DNA of 64,000 nt from Dyadobacter sp. CY356 (GTDB lineage: Bacteria; Bacteroidota; Bacteroidia; Cytophagales; Spirosomataceae), in contig NZ_JAJTSZ010000007.1 of NCBI RefSeq assembly GCF_021440195.1, positions 1 to 64,000 on the forward strand, given 5' to 3'. The position numbers were made by a program, and so were the translations under genes. Under the pieces are notes generated by a model. That model did not search any database and was not told the origin of the DNA. It saw nothing but the letters and a program-made list of their open reading frames with translations. The first letter of the stretch is position 1, and every line of letters begins with the position of its first letter. Of this stretch, positions 36,341-46,491 are shown piece after piece.

Positions 36341-38230
36341 TTATTTTATGACATCAACTGTCAGGCCGCTTTCTGCACCTGTCTGATGATAGATTCTTTG
36401 CGTTGCTTTGATAAAATCGGATGGTTCTGCCTTATAAATATTGGCTACATATTTCTGCGGATTACGGTCAAACAAAGGAAAAACCGTACTTTGAACCTGA
36501 ACCATTACCCGGTGTCCTTTTTTGAAAGTGTGTAAAACATCCTGCAAACGGAAATTAACGTCGGTTAATTTTCCCGCCACTAATGGTTCCGGTTTTTCCA
36601 TACTGTTTCGGAAACGAGATCTTACAATTTCACTGCGTACCATCTGCTGATAACCTGCCATCACAACTTTTGGGTTAGGCTGAAATTCATTATTTTTTTC
36701 ATCATCCGGATAAACATCAATCAGTTTGACAAAAAAGTCAGCGTCTGTTCCTGTGGTACTGATTTTAAGCTGAGCCAGGATTTCACCTCCCAAAGTCATG
36801 TCTTCGGTTAATACATCCGTTTTGAATACAAGCACATCCGGTCTTGTTGAAGCAAAACGCTGATCTTCCGACATGTATTCAAAAGGGGTAAAACCTGACA
36901 TCTGTTTGTAATTTTCAGTATATGGAACCGGCTTCATCGGATCACTTACATATTCACTAAACGACTTTGCAGCAGCTGGTTTTTCAAAACTTAACTTTCC
37001 ATCAGCCTGGAAAAACAATTTCTTTTTCTGCACATTAGCCACCGGCCATTTGTCGTAAGTCTCCCATTTCTTTTTCCCCGTATCAAAAAGATAAGCTTCC
37101 GGCAACCCGGTTTTTCCGTCACCGGCACCTTTTAGAAAATGGTTGAAGAATTTACCTTCAATTGTATTTTGATAAAAAGTTGCGATACTATCTCCAAAAT
37201 AAATATCATTATGGAAAGTATGTCCCGTTTCCCGGCTCCATCTTCCGTGCCCGAATGGCCCAACAACCAATGTGTTATAAATCCCCGGATTATTCTTTTC
37301 AATGGTTTTGTAAGTATTCAGCGGGCCGTACAAATCTTCTGCATCAAACCAGCCTCCAACGGTCATAAACGCATGTTTTAAACCTTTCAAATGCGGAAGG
37401 ATATCCCTTTTTTGCCAGAATTCATCTTTATTAGGATGGTCGACCGTTTCCTGCCAGAAAAAGTTTTTCGAATAATACTTATCAAAATTTTTCAACGGTC
37501 CCATATTCAGGTTGAAGGTATAACCGTCTGGTGTTGGTTTGATAAAATCATTCTCAAACCAGGAAGCTGCTGTCGGCTCAGATGGTTTGATACCAAAAAC
37601 AGGAAAAGTCAGATAATAACCTTGTGTAAAAACACCATTGTGGTGAAAATCGTCATAGAAAAAATCCGAAATCGGTGCCTGCGGTGAAGATGCTTTCAAG
37701 GCCGGATGATCACACAAAGCGCTTGCCGTGGTATAAAATCCGGGATAAGAAATTCCCCATTGCCCCACTCTACCGTTATTATTGGCGATGTTTTTCAAAA
37801 GCCAGTCAATCGTATCATAAGTGTCAGATGCCTCGTCGACATCTGTTTTGTTTTTCTTGGTATCAATATGAGGTGTCATGTTTGTCCAGACACCTTCACT
37901 TTTATAACGTCCGCGAACATCCTGATAAACAAAAATATATTTCTCTCGCATCAGCATGGTACTTGGCCCTAACCGTGCAGGATATACTTCCTCACCATAA
38001 GGTGCCACGCTATAACACGTCCGCTGCATCAAAAAAGGATATTTATTGGCCGCCGCTGCATCTTTTGGAGCATATACAATCGTATGCAGTTTAATTCCGT
38101 CCCGCATCGGAATGTCATACTCCTTTTTGGAATAATTTTCTTTAACAAAATTATCAGGAGCAACAGATGTTTGTGCCCGGGCTAAAAATCCAGCCCATAA
38201 AAAAGCAATAGTTAGAAAGTTTTTGAACAT
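36341..38230 (-). CDS. CocE/NonD family hydrolase (S15 X-Pro dipeptidyl-peptidase-like)
   Basis: This 629-residue secreted alpha/beta hydrolase has a signal peptide ending ARAQ (residue 20). The N-terminal catalytic domain contains YQDVRGRYKSEG and the nucleophile elbow GISYPG (S161). A C-terminal jelly-roll (X-Pro peptidase C domain) starts near residue 400 (FFQADGKLSFEKP). Family members hydrolyse esters or release X-Pro dipeptides or acyl groups, and some are alpha-amino-acid ester hydrolases or glutaryl acylases. It is encoded 15 bases downstream of a propeller-like lipoprotein, probably in one transcript. The substrate is not identifiable. Confidence 0.88.
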   Translation of the reverse strand: MFKNFLTIAFLWAGFLARAQTSVAPDNFVKENYSKKEYDIPMRDGIKLHTIVYAPKDAAAANKYPFLMQRTCYSVAPYGEEVYPARLGPSTMLMREKYIFVYQDVRGRYKSEGVWTNMTPHIDTKKNKTDVDEASDTYDTIDWLLKNIANNNGRVGQWGISYPGFYTTASALCDHPALKASSPQAPISDFFYDDFHHNGVFTQGYYLTFPVFGIKPSEPTAASWFENDFIKPTPDGYTFNLNMGPLKNFDKYYSKNFFWQETVDHPNKDEFWQKRDILPHLKGLKHAFMTVGGWFDAEDLYGPLNTYKTIEKNNPGIYNTLVVGPFGHGRWSRETGHTFHNDIYFGDSIATFYQNTIEGKFFNHFLKGAGDGKTGLPEAYLFDTGKKKWETYDKWPVANVQKKKLFFQADGKLSFEKPAAAKSFSEYVSDPMKPVPYTENYKQMSGFTPFEYMSEDQRFASTRPDVLVFKTDVLTEDMTLGGEILAQLKISTTGTDADFFVKLIDVYPDDEKNNEFQPNPKVVMAGYQQMVRSEIVRSRFRNSMEKPEPLVAGKLTDVNFRLQDVLHTFKKGHRVMVQVQSTVFPLFDRNPQKYVANIYKAEPSDFIKATQRIYHQTGAESGLTVDVIK

Positions 38231-38245
38231 AAAAAGGAGTGATAT

Positions 38246-39175
38246 TTATTTTCTGAGATAATAACTTAACGAAACACTTGCGGCCTGTCCTATTTCGCCC
38301 AAAGTATAAAAACCTTTGGCTTCACGGTCAAAGGTTATACCCTCTGCCTGAGGTTCCGCAGCAGTAATCAGTGTTTTTTTAGGTGTCTGTGAAAGTGTCT
38401 GCCCAACGGTTTCGCCGGATTTTCTTTGCCAGTAAAAAACAGAGGTATAATTCCTGATCAGTATTTCATTTCCATCGTAGGAAATACTTCCGTCCGTTGT
38501 GAAGATAACCGAAGGAATACTACCGATTTTCTCGGCGGTAATTGTTGCAGATGTAGACTGTGGATAAGCAAGCCGGTAAATATTGGCTTTGTCCAGTTCC
38601 TTTGAAATGATAAAAAGATCTTTTGTAACCGGATCCAGCAGCAAAGTTTCTGCGTCCCTTGGACCATCCGGATAGCTAAATGTTATTTTTTCAAGCTTAT
38701 CCTGACTAAATGATCCTGACATATCGCTGATTTCGGGAATGCGATAAATGATATTGCTAGTGGTCATCGGCGAATTATTATTTCCTATTTCACCAATATA
38801 AAGATAGTTTGTACCATCAGCTGGTCCCGGCCCACTCGCCATCGCTTCCCAATCATGGTTGACTGAACCCGGCACATTAAACTCTTTTATCGTTTTCCCA
38901 TCTGTACTTAAAAGATACAACGAATTGGGATTTCCTGAGTCCAGTAATGTCCAGATATAACCGTTCATGGTAGCACTGCCCGCCAATCCTGATGCTTCAT
39001 TAATAATTCCCGGCGTGATTGGAAACTTCTGGGGAACCGTTTCGAAATCAGAAGAACGCCCTGTCACCGGATCAACCTCAGAATCACCACAGCTAATTGA
39101 AAAACCGGCAATAGTGATTAAAAATAAAATATTTACGAGTTTAATTTTCACTTTATATAATTTCATAAAAAACAC
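38246..39175 (-). CDS. Predicted beta-propeller lipoprotein, unknown function
   Basis: This 309-residue protein carries a lipoprotein signal ending in GFSISC (Cys 29). The mature sequence has repeated short strands around acidic turns (NGYIWTLLDSGNPNSLYLL, NYLYIGEIGNNNS, KDLFIISKELDKANIYRL, KGFYTLGEIG). This looks like a beta-propeller of the SMP-30/esterase-like superfamily. I recognise no specific family and no clear active site. It is first in an apparent two-gene transcript with the S15 hydrolase and diverges from aspS across 83 bases. A binding or esterase-like role at the cell surface is conceivable but unproven. Confidence 0.7.
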   Translation of the reverse strand: MFFMKLYKVKIKLVNILFLITIAGFSISCGDSEVDPVTGRSSDFETVPQKFPITPGIINEASGLAGSATMNGYIWTLLDSGNPNSLYLLSTDGKTIKEFNVPGSVNHDWEAMASGPGPADGTNYLYIGEIGNNNSPMTTSNIIYRIPEISDMSGSFSQDKLEKITFSYPDGPRDAETLLLDPVTKDLFIISKELDKANIYRLAYPQSTSATITAEKIGSIPSVIFTTDGSISYDGNEILIRNYTSVFYWQRKSGETVGQTLSQTPKKTLITAAEPQAEGITFDREAKGFYTLGEIGQAASVSLSYYLRK

Positions 39176-39201
39176 TTCATGTTAGATTTGCTAAAAATAC
39201 G

Positions 39202-39209
39202 TACTTTTG
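39202..39209 (+). promoter_or_regulatory. -7 promoter box for aspS
   Basis: TACTTTTG, followed by CGCC, matches the Bacteroidota TAnnTTTG -7 consensus and its frequent TACTTTTGC form. It predicts a start of transcription near 39216, about 43 bases before the aspS ATG. A good -33 TTG at normal spacing is not visible. Confidence 0.6.
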
Positions 39210-39258
39210 CGCCATTTATTATCAGGCAGTATCTTTATATCAGTATTAAAATAATTAT

Positions 39259-41016
39259 ATGTTACGTACACATACCTGTGGTGAGTTAAGCTTAGAGCAT
39301 GTAAATCAAGATGTTATATTGTGTGGGTGGGTTCAGAGAATCCGTGATAAGGGGGGAATGGTATGGCTGGATTTACGTGACCGTTATGGTTTGACACAAC
39401 TTCTTTTTGAAGAAGGTAAAACACCACCTGAGGTATTGGAAACCGCCCGCTCATTGGGTCGTGAATTTGTGATCTCTACAAAAGGCGAAGTAATCGAGCG
39501 TCTTTCCAAAAATGATAAAATCGCAACAGGTTCTATTGAAATCCGTGTTTCGGAACTTACGGTATTAAATCCTGCAAAATTACCTCCGTTTTTGATTGAA
39601 GATGAAACTGATGGCGGTGATGATATCCGTATGAAATACCGCTATCTGGATTTGCGTCGTAATGCTGTTCGTAAAAATCTTGAATTACGCCACCAGGTTG
39701 CACGTCATACCCGTTCATATCTGGACAATCTTAATTTTATCGAGGTTGAAACGCCGGTTCTGATAAAATCCACTCCGGAAGGTGCGCGTGATTTTGTCGT
39801 ACCAAGCCGTATGAATCCGGGTGAATTTTATGCGTTGCCACAATCACCGCAAACGTTCAAACAACTTTTGATGGTTGCCGGTTTTGACCGTTACTATCAG
39901 ATTGTAAAATGTTTTCGCGATGAAGATCTGCGTGCTGACCGTCAGCCTGAATTCACACAAATTGACTGCGAAATGTCATTTGTGACACAAGAAGATATCC
40001 TGAATACTTTTGAAGGTTTGATCCGTAATTTGTTCAGTAAAGTGAAGGGTATTGAGCTTCCTGAAGTTCCGCGTATGACCTATGCCGATGCGATGCGTTT
40101 GTACGGATCGGACAAACCTGATATCCGTTTTGATATGAAGTTTGTGGAACTAAAAGGGGCTGATCAGGATCTTACTTCCGGAAAAAGTTTTGGCGTTTTT
40201 GATGACGCAGAACTGGTAGTTGGCGTTTGTGCTCCGGGTTGCGCTGTATATACACGTAAACAAATGGATGAGCTGACCGACTGGGTGAAACGTCCTCAGA
40301 TCGGTGCGAAAGGATTGATATATGTTCGTTATAATGAAGACGGAACGGTTAAATCTTCTGTTGATAAATTTTATTCCGAAGAAGATCTAAGAAAATGGGT
40401 TGCTGCATTTGACGCTAAACCTGGTGATTTGATCCTGTTAATATCCGGACAAGCTGACAAAGCCCGCAAGCAGCTTAATGAAGTGAGACTGGAAATGGGA
40501 TCACGTCTTGGTTTCCGTAATCCTGATGATTACCGCGTGTTATGGGTTCTTGACTTCCCACTTTTAGAATATGGAGAAGCAGAGAACCGCTGGTTTGCAA
40601 TGCACCATCCTTTCACAAGTCCGAAACCTGAAGATATTTCTTTGCTGGCAACCGATCTTGGAGCTGTGCGCGCTAATGCTTATGATATGGTTATCAACGG
40701 CGTTGAAGTTGGTGGTGGCTCAGTCCGTATCTTTGAACGTGATTTGCAGCAGCAAATGTTTGAAGTACTGGGTTTCAGCCCGGAAGAAGCGCAAAATCAA
40801 TTTGGCTTCCTGATGAATGCCTTTGAATTTGGTGCACCACCACATGCGGGGATAGCCTTTGGATTTGACCGTCTTTGCTCGCTTTTCGGAGGTGTAGATT
40901 CTATCAGAGACTTCATAGCTTTCCCAAAAAATAATTCAGGACGTGACGTAATGATTGATTCACCGTCTACTATTGACGATAAGCAATTAAAAGAGTTGTC
41001 TATTCAGGTAAAATAG
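39259..41016 (+). CDS. aspS: Aspartyl-tRNA synthetase
   Basis: This 585-residue class II synthetase of the bacterial type charges tRNA-Asp. The N-terminal OB-fold anticodon-binding domain is at 1-105 ([20 protein letters not shown]). The catalytic core has motif 2 ([19 protein letters not shown], near 217), and the bacterial GAD insertion lies at about 285-415. Motif 3 is [12 protein letters not shown] near 530. Length and order are standard, and no key residue is missing. Whether it is discriminating (Asp only) or non-discriminating cannot be decided here. It is the first plus-strand gene before the polysaccharide locus, and probably has its own promoter. Confidence 0.97.
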   Translation: MLRTHTCGELSLEHVNQDVILCGWVQRIRDKGGMVWLDLRDRYGLTQLLFEEGKTPPEVLETARSLGREFVISTKGEVIERLSKNDKIATGSIEIRVSELTVLNPAKLPPFLIEDETDGGDDIRMKYRYLDLRRNAVRKNLELRHQVARHTRSYLDNLNFIEVETPVLIKSTPEGARDFVVPSRMNPGEFYALPQSPQTFKQLLMVAGFDRYYQIVKCFRDEDLRADRQPEFTQIDCEMSFVTQEDILNTFEGLIRNLFSKVKGIELPEVPRMTYADAMRLYGSDKPDIRFDMKFVELKGADQDLTSGKSFGVFDDAELVVGVCAPGCAVYTRKQMDELTDWVKRPQIGAKGLIYVRYNEDGTVKSSVDKFYSEEDLRKWVAAFDAKPGDLILLISGQADKARKQLNEVRLEMGSRLGFRNPDDYRVLWVLDFPLLEYGEAENRWFAMHHPFTSPKPEDISLLATDLGAVRANAYDMVINGVEVGGGSVRIFERDLQQQMFEVLGFSPEEAQNQFGFLMNAFEFGAPPHAGIAFGFDRLCSLFGGVDSIRDFIAFPKNNSGRDVMIDSPSTIDDKQLKELSIQVK

Positions 41017-41087
41017 TTTGAAAGCGATAACCCTGACAGCTTAATCTTCCTTCAAAAAATTACAGCTTATAATATAATTAGATTTTG

Positions 41088-41095
41088 TAGTTTTG
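41088..41095 (+). promoter_or_regulatory. Candidate -7 box at the head of the polysaccharide locus
   Basis: TAGTTTTG matches TAnnTTTG exactly and lies 75 bases before the SLBB export gene. It would start a leader of about 68 bases. No TTG at -33 spacing is present, so the support is one element only. Confidence 0.4.
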
Positions 41096-41169
41096 TCAGG
41101 CACCGAAGAGAAGATGGTTCAATAGTTGTGAATAATTGATATATATTAAATTGTCATAAAATACACTAC

Positions 41170-43608
41170 ATGCATTATTTATTATCAGCGAAGTTGCGAA
41201 GAAGTATTTTGTCAACTTTCATTATTTTACTCAGCTTTAATTCGTTTGCTCAAAATACGGCACCACAATCTACACAAACACAGCCAGCAGCTACTACACA
41301 GCCAGCACAAACAGCACCTGCTCAAAAAGTAGATCCAGCGCAGATTTCAAATCAACAGGCCGTTGACTTTTACAAACAGGCAAAAACCTCAGGCATGTCC
41401 GATATGGATATTGAAAGGGCTGCATTGCAAAAGGGATATACCCTTGACCAAATTTCTGCCATGCGGAAGCGTTTGCTAAACCCGGACAAAAATGCTAAGG
41501 AAGTAAAAAATCCTAACAGAGAAGCACTTGATGAAACCCGCGAGCAAAATGAAAGAGATACAGAATCTAATAATGAAAAGGATTCTACCAATTCTCAAAA
41601 AGCCACTGTTAGAAAAGAAAACAGGACTTTTGGCGCATCTTTTTTTTCAACGTCTGCGAATAGTTTCGAACCCAATTTAAGAATTGCTACGCCAAGAAAT
41701 TACATTCTAGGACCTGAGGATGAACTGGTTGTCGACATTTACGGGAACTATGTTGATAATTTTAAAATGAAAATCAGTCCGGAGGGAACTGTTAAAATGT
41801 TAAACCTTGCACCTGTCTATGTAAACGGAATGACAATTGAACAGGCAACAGAACGGATTGTAAGCAGACTAAGACAAGCCTACTCCTCCTTAAATCGGCC
41901 GGGTTCAGGAACATATTTGTCACTTACATTAGGAAACGTACGAAGTATCAGTGTGCTGATCACTGGTGAAGCAGCACGCCCTGGTACCTATACTGTTTCT
42001 TCACTGGCGACTGCTTTCAATGCGCTTTCAGTTTCAGGAGGACCTAATGAAAACGGATCATATAGAAACATTGAGATTATAAGGAATAATAAAATTCTGA
42101 AAAAAATTGATTTGTACCATTTTCTTGTGGATGCAGATCTGAAGGACAATATTGCGTTACAAGATCAGGACATTATCCTGATACGTCCTTACGACTCACG
42201 TATAGAATTAAAAGGTGAATTTAAGCGGCAGGGTATATTCGAAGCCAAATCCGGTGAAAAATTTATGGACCTGGTCAGATATGCCGGTGGTTTTACGCCG
42301 GAAGCGTATACCTCGCTTTTTACATATCAAAGAAATACAGGAACAAATTACATTATTGGCAGTATTGATTCAACTCAGATGCTAACCTTTACTCCTCGTA
42401 ATGGTGACATTTTTACTGTGAGAAAGATTTTAGATGCAGTTAGCAATCAGGTTGAAGTACGCGGTGCTGTTACTATTCCTGGTAATTATGCACTTGAAGA
42501 ACGTTGTAACACTGTGTTAAAACTTATAAGCCTGGCGCAAGGATTAAGCCAGAGAGCTTTTTTAAACAGGGCCATCCTTGAAAGGGTAAGCGGAGATACA
42601 CAAACGGGTATTATTGCCATTGATCTGAGAAAACTTATTAATAAAGAAATTAACGATATTCCTTTACAACCAGGAGATATATTAACCATAAAGTCAATTG
42701 AAGATTTAAAAGAATTTACTTATTTATCCATATCAGGTTCTGTTATAAATCCCGGTAATTATTACTATTATAAAGATATAACCATTGCTGATTTGATTTT
42801 TCAGGCAGGGGGATATACCGAAGGAGGGGTACCGTATCGTATCGAGGTTTCCCGCCGTATAAAAAATGATACATTGGATCTACCTTCGACCCAGAATGTT
42901 CGTATTTTCACAATGGAAGTAACCGATAAGCTGGCGCTGAATTCTGAGGATCAGAAGTTCAAACTGTTTCCATATGACATTATCACAGTCCGTAAGTCTC
43001 CCAGGTATGAAAGCCAAAAACTTGTGACAATTCTGGGAGAAGTTAAATATCCAGGGAAGTATACGATAGTTTCAAACTTTGAACGGATCACTGACTTATT
43101 TCCGAAAGCAGGTGGATTAAAACCAGAGGCTTATTTGAGAGGGGCCAAGTTTTACAGAAATCAAGAACTGGTTGCAGTCGATTTAGACGCAATTACCCGC
43201 AAGCCTACGCTTCCAGCTAATCTTCTATTGCTTAATGGAGACACGCTGATGATACCCCGGCAATCTGAAACAGTCCGCATCCAGGGAGCGGTACAAAACC
43301 CATCTCTGGTTAACTTTGACTCTGAATTTTCATTTGAAGAATACATTTCTCAAGCTGGTGGTTATGCTGAACAGGCCTGGAAAAACCGTATATACGTATC
43401 TTATCCGAATGGACGGACACACAGAATGAAAAGATTTCTTTTCTTTAAATCGTATCCAACCGTAGAGCCGGGATCTACGATTATAATACCTCAAAAGGCA
43501 ATAAATCAACATGAAAAAACACCTGGTGAGCGGGTTGCCTTATATTCTTTCCTTCTCTCATCCGTAAGCACATTAACACTCCTCTTTATTAGTCTGAATA
43601 ATAAATAA
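41170..43608 (+). CDS. SLBB-domain polysaccharide export protein (Wza-like)
   Basis: This 812-residue outer-membrane export protein has a signal ending FAQ (residue 28), then a Gln/Thr/Pro-rich linker to about 55. A short helical segment (QQAVDFYKQAKTSGMSDMDI) comes next. The Poly_export domain begins at about residue 180 (GPEDELVVDIYGNYVDNFKM). At least five SLBB-type repeats follow (ISVLITGEAARPGTY, VEVRGAVTIPGNYAL, LSISGSVINPGNYYY, VTILGEVKYPGKYTI, VRIQGAVQNPSLVNF). A C-terminal hydrophobic segment (LYSFLLSSVSTLTLLFISL) could cross the outer membrane. It is over twice the length of E. coli Wza. It is followed 3 bases later by the Wzz-like gene. Role: export channel for the surface polysaccharide. 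Confidence 0.93.
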   Translation: MHYLLSAKLRRSILSTFIILLSFNSFAQNTAPQSTQTQPAATTQPAQTAPAQKVDPAQISNQQAVDFYKQAKTSGMSDMDIERAALQKGYTLDQISAMRKRLLNPDKNAKEVKNPNREALDETREQNERDTESNNEKDSTNSQKATVRKENRTFGASFFSTSANSFEPNLRIATPRNYILGPEDELVVDIYGNYVDNFKMKISPEGTVKMLNLAPVYVNGMTIEQATERIVSRLRQAYSSLNRPGSGTYLSLTLGNVRSISVLITGEAARPGTYTVSSLATAFNALSVSGGPNENGSYRNIEIIRNNKILKKIDLYHFLVDADLKDNIALQDQDIILIRPYDSRIELKGEFKRQGIFEAKSGEKFMDLVRYAGGFTPEAYTSLFTYQRNTGTNYIIGSIDSTQMLTFTPRNGDIFTVRKILDAVSNQVEVRGAVTIPGNYALEERCNTVLKLISLAQGLSQRAFLNRAILERVSGDTQTGIIAIDLRKLINKEINDIPLQPGDILTIKSIEDLKEFTYLSISGSVINPGNYYYYKDITIADLIFQAGGYTEGGVPYRIEVSRRIKNDTLDLPSTQNVRIFTMEVTDKLALNSEDQKFKLFPYDIITVRKSPRYESQKLVTILGEVKYPGKYTIVSNFERITDLFPKAGGLKPEAYLRGAKFYRNQELVAVDLDAITRKPTLPANLLLLNGDTLMIPRQSETVRIQGAVQNPSLVNFDSEFSFEEYISQAGGYAEQAWKNRIYVSYPNGRTHRMKRFLFFKSYPTVEPGSTIIIPQKAINQHEKTPGERVALYSFLLSSVSTLTLLFISLNNK

Positions 43609-43611
43609 CCA

Positions 43612-44718
43612 ATGGATCATCCTAAGATTAATATGCCTGATGCCCAAGTTGAAACAATTAAAAAATCAGGTTCAAACTTGGATATAAGGTTTGAAGATAT
43701 AATAGCTTTCTTCGGGAAACATTTGTTTTCATTGATTGTTTTTGCATTTATCGCCGGGGTTGCGGGATTTGGGTTTAGCTATTCTTTCCCTAAAACCTAT
43801 CAGTCTAATATTACGATGCTGCCAGAATATGGTGGTGCCAAGAAAAGTTCTCTTGCCATGCTTGCTGGTGGAAATAATTCAGAGGGAGCAGAAAAGTTAC
43901 TTCCTGATCTTTATCCGGTTATATTAGCCAGCTCTCCTTTTGGAATATATCTTTTAAAGCAACCGGTTACAGATCAATATGGTCATACGTACAAATCGTT
44001 TGAATTGTTTCTAAAACGGGATTCTACGCAGAGTTCTCTTACCAGTTTACTCCCAAGTTCACCAACAAAAACTGAGAAGTCCGTTAAACTTTCAGATCCC
44101 AATATCCTTCTTCTTTCGGCACCTGAAGCTGGAAATATCAGGATGGCAATGGGTCTGATATCTTCTTCCATAGACTCAAAAGCAGGTGTTATAACGATAT
44201 CAGCAGAAACTGAGGATCCGGTAGTTTCCGCCATCCTGGTTGAAGCTTCAAAAAATTATCTTATAAATTATGTTGAAGAATATAGAACAGCTAAGGCTTT
44301 ACAGCAGGTAAACCTGCTTAAAGATCAAATGGCATCTTCTAATGTTAGATTCAGAAAGGCAGAATATACACTTCAGAGTTATAGAGATCGAAATCGGAAT
44401 GCATTCCTAAATGTAGCCCAGATTGAAGAGCAAAGATTACAATCCGATTACCTACTTGCACAGTCCTTGCATGAGGATTTAGTTCGTCGTTACGAACAAG
44501 CATTGAATAAAGTGAAAGAAGAAAAGCCTGTTTTTAAGGTTCTTGAACCGGTAACAGTTCCATTAGCCAAAAGTAACCCTAAACGGTTACGCTTCTTTTT
44601 TATCTCAGCATTTTTGGGAGGTGTGTTGTGTTTGGCTTACATCCTTTTATTTAAGAAGAACATTTCAAAGCCAATTATTCGTTCTCCCTTCAAGTCAGGA
44701 TTGATAGTAAATTCGTAG
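43612..44718 (+). CDS. Wzz-type chain-length determinant protein (no kinase domain)
   Basis: This 368-residue polysaccharide co-polymerase has an N-terminal transmembrane helix at about 36-54 (SLIVFAFIAGVAGFGFSY). A long periplasmic region includes a coiled coil at about 225-305 (LKDQMASSNVRFRKAEYTLQ). The conserved proline-rich stretch precedes a C-terminal helix (PVTVPLAKSNPKRLRFFF). It lacks the BY-kinase domain and C-terminal tyrosine cluster of Wzc, so it resembles O-antigen Wzz proteins or split systems whose kinase is elsewhere. It is translated right behind the export gene and probably controls polymer length with the Wzy-like protein. Confidence 0.88.
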   Translation: MDHPKINMPDAQVETIKKSGSNLDIRFEDIIAFFGKHLFSLIVFAFIAGVAGFGFSYSFPKTYQSNITMLPEYGGAKKSSLAMLAGGNNSEGAEKLLPDLYPVILASSPFGIYLLKQPVTDQYGHTYKSFELFLKRDSTQSSLTSLLPSSPTKTEKSVKLSDPNILLLSAPEAGNIRMAMGLISSSIDSKAGVITISAETEDPVVSAILVEASKNYLINYVEEYRTAKALQQVNLLKDQMASSNVRFRKAEYTLQSYRDRNRNAFLNVAQIEEQRLQSDYLLAQSLHEDLVRRYEQALNKVKEEKPVFKVLEPVTVPLAKSNPKRLRFFFISAFLGGVLCLAYILLFKKNISKPIIRSPFKSGLIVNS

Positions 44719-44730
44719 ATAGATTTAAAG

Positions 44731-44760
44731 GATAGTACTTATCTGCGAATAAGTATTATC
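44731..44760 (+). terminator. Stem-loop after the wzz-like gene
   Basis: A 12-bp stem with one G-T pair (GATAGTACTTAT at 44731-44742 with 44749-44760) and a 6-base loop lies 12 bases after the stop. No T tract follows, so it is a possible weak terminator or attenuator before the flippase gene. Confidence 0.4.
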
Positions 44761-44770
44761 GAAATTATTC

Positions 44771-44818
44771 ATGGCCGTATTAACAGATGGCCATATTAAC
44801 AGGTGGGTATATTCAGCA
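44771..44818. repeat. Short tandem repeat, 16-bp units
   Basis: Two nearly identical 16-base units (ATGGCCGTATTAACAG at 44771-44786 and ATGGCCATATTAACAG at 44787-44802) are followed by a degenerate third (GTGGGTATATTCAGCA). They lie between the Wzz-like and Wzx-like genes, after the stem-loop. They could be regulator-binding sites or just slippage products. Confidence 0.5.
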
Positions 44819-44921
44819 ATATTATACATACTTATCCACTACGCTTTTAATATAAGTTAATCGAAATTCTTTTGTGCATAGGGAATAGCTAAACACGTTC
44901 AATTAATTTGTTACCAGGAGA

Positions 44922-46223
44922 GTGATTGCTAAAATAAAAATCATAAAATCCAGATTAGCTACTCCGGTAGTTATGAATATACTATGGTTATCCTTAGACA
45001 AAGTATTCAAACTTGCGGTCGGACTCATAGTAGGTATCTGGGTAGCTCGATATCTTGGGCCAAATCAATGGGGAGAGCTTAACTACGTCCTCGCTTTTGT
45101 AACCATTACAGCAACCGTAGCCAAGCTTGGTATGGATGGCTTTCTAGTAAAAGAAATTTTAGAAGATCCATTGCAAAAGAATGAAATCTTGGGTACCTCA
45201 TTCTTGATGAGACTGGTCATCATTCCGGTTTTGTTTGGATCGGTATTAATCTACTTTAAAATACTTGATCTTAATTCTGATTATTACTGGTTACTGGCAT
45301 TTTTGTCATTCAATTTATTTATTACTCCTTTTGATCTTATTGATCTGGATTTCCAGTCACGACTGCAATCCAAGCTTACTGTTGTAGCCAAAAATATAGC
45401 TTACGTTTTAGGAGCTTTGTTCAGAGTCTATTTGCTTATTAGCAACAAATCCCTTTTGTGGTTTGCAGCCGCAATGGGCTTTGAAGCAGCCCTATCGTAC
45501 ATTCTCCTAACCATTCTCTATCAAAGAAATAATAATATATTTCAATGGACATTTAATTCCGAATTGGCCAGGAAAATTTTAAAAACAGGCTGGCCTTTTA
45601 CTTTGGCAAGCCTTGCAGTCATACTTTACATGCGGCTTGATCAGGTTATGCTTGGCTCAATGGTTGATGAGACACAATTAGGATATTTCAGTTCTGCTAT
45701 AAAAATTTCAGACGTTTTTCTTTTCCTACCCATGGCTGTTTCAAGCAGTTACCTGCCTACATTAATAGAAGCAAAGAAAACAGGTTGGGAATTATTCATC
45801 AGAAAGAATCAGTTCTTTATTAATTGGATGATGCGAATTTCTGTGGTGTTTGCAATATTGGTGACTATCTTTTCGGATTTAATCATTCAGCAATTGTTTG
45901 GAACCGAATATATGCCTGCCTCCGGCATTCTGGTAATTCATATCTGGTCGTTGATACCCATATTTTTAGGTGTTGCAACAAGTCATTATTTAGTAATCGA
46001 AAATTTACAAAAGTTTAGTTTATACCGGACACTTATAGGTTTGATATTTAATGTTTTATTAAATTTATACCTTATCCCGAGATATGCAGCTTTTGGCGCT
46101 GCACTTGCGACAACTATTTCTCAACTTATAGCGTCAGTTTTTAGCATGGCTTTATTCAATCAAACCAGAATATTATTTAATATGCAGTTAAAAAGCATTA
46201 CCATGCTATTTAACTTTCGCTAA
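44922..46223 (+). CDS. Wzx-type oligosaccharide flippase
   Basis: This 433-residue membrane protein of the polysaccharide-biosynthesis (MOP/MVF) superfamily has about 12-14 hydrophobic helices. The family N-terminal region is clear (LDKVFKLAVGLIVGIWVARYLGPNQWGELNY). It should move the lipid-linked repeat unit across the inner membrane. The longest form uses GTG at 44922; AGGAG lies only 1 base before it, which is too close to act as a normal ribosome-binding site. An alternative ATG at 44973 begins immediately before the first helix (MNILWLSLDKVF). A 203-base spacer separates it from the wzz-like gene. Confidence 0.88.
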   Translation: MIAKIKIIKSRLATPVVMNILWLSLDKVFKLAVGLIVGIWVARYLGPNQWGELNYVLAFVTITATVAKLGMDGFLVKEILEDPLQKNEILGTSFLMRLVIIPVLFGSVLIYFKILDLNSDYYWLLAFLSFNLFITPFDLIDLDFQSRLQSKLTVVAKNIAYVLGALFRVYLLISNKSLLWFAAAMGFEAALSYILLTILYQRNNNIFQWTFNSELARKILKTGWPFTLASLAVILYMRLDQVMLGSMVDETQLGYFSSAIKISDVFLFLPMAVSSSYLPTLIEAKKTGWELFIRKNQFFINWMMRISVVFAILVTIFSDLIIQQLFGTEYMPASGILVIHIWSLIPIFLGVATSHYLVIENLQKFSLYRTLIGLIFNVLLNLYLIPRYAAFGAALATTISQLIASVFSMALFNQTRILFNMQLKSITMLFNFR

Positions 46224-46491
46224 ACAATATCATAGACCGTCACATATAAATTGTCGCTTTCTGCAAAATTTATTACGGAGTGAGAAGAGCACTTTATAAT
46301 CAATTAAAAAGTTATAAATTCTTTTTCATCTACAAATCCGAAAGGTAAAGTAGTTTTATTTATAGCTAAAAAACTCAACGATTAATTATTATAAGATGAA
46401 TAAGGACAAGAACTTATTTAATATAAGATTAACTCTTTGAGATAAATAAACTGAAAAGTTAAATTCTATTAAATAATTTTATCCACATACT

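Noticed and set aside
37675-38094. 139-codon open frame antisense to the S15 hydrolase
   Set aside because: It is entirely inside the hydrolase catalytic domain, with unlikely composition and no recognised motif.
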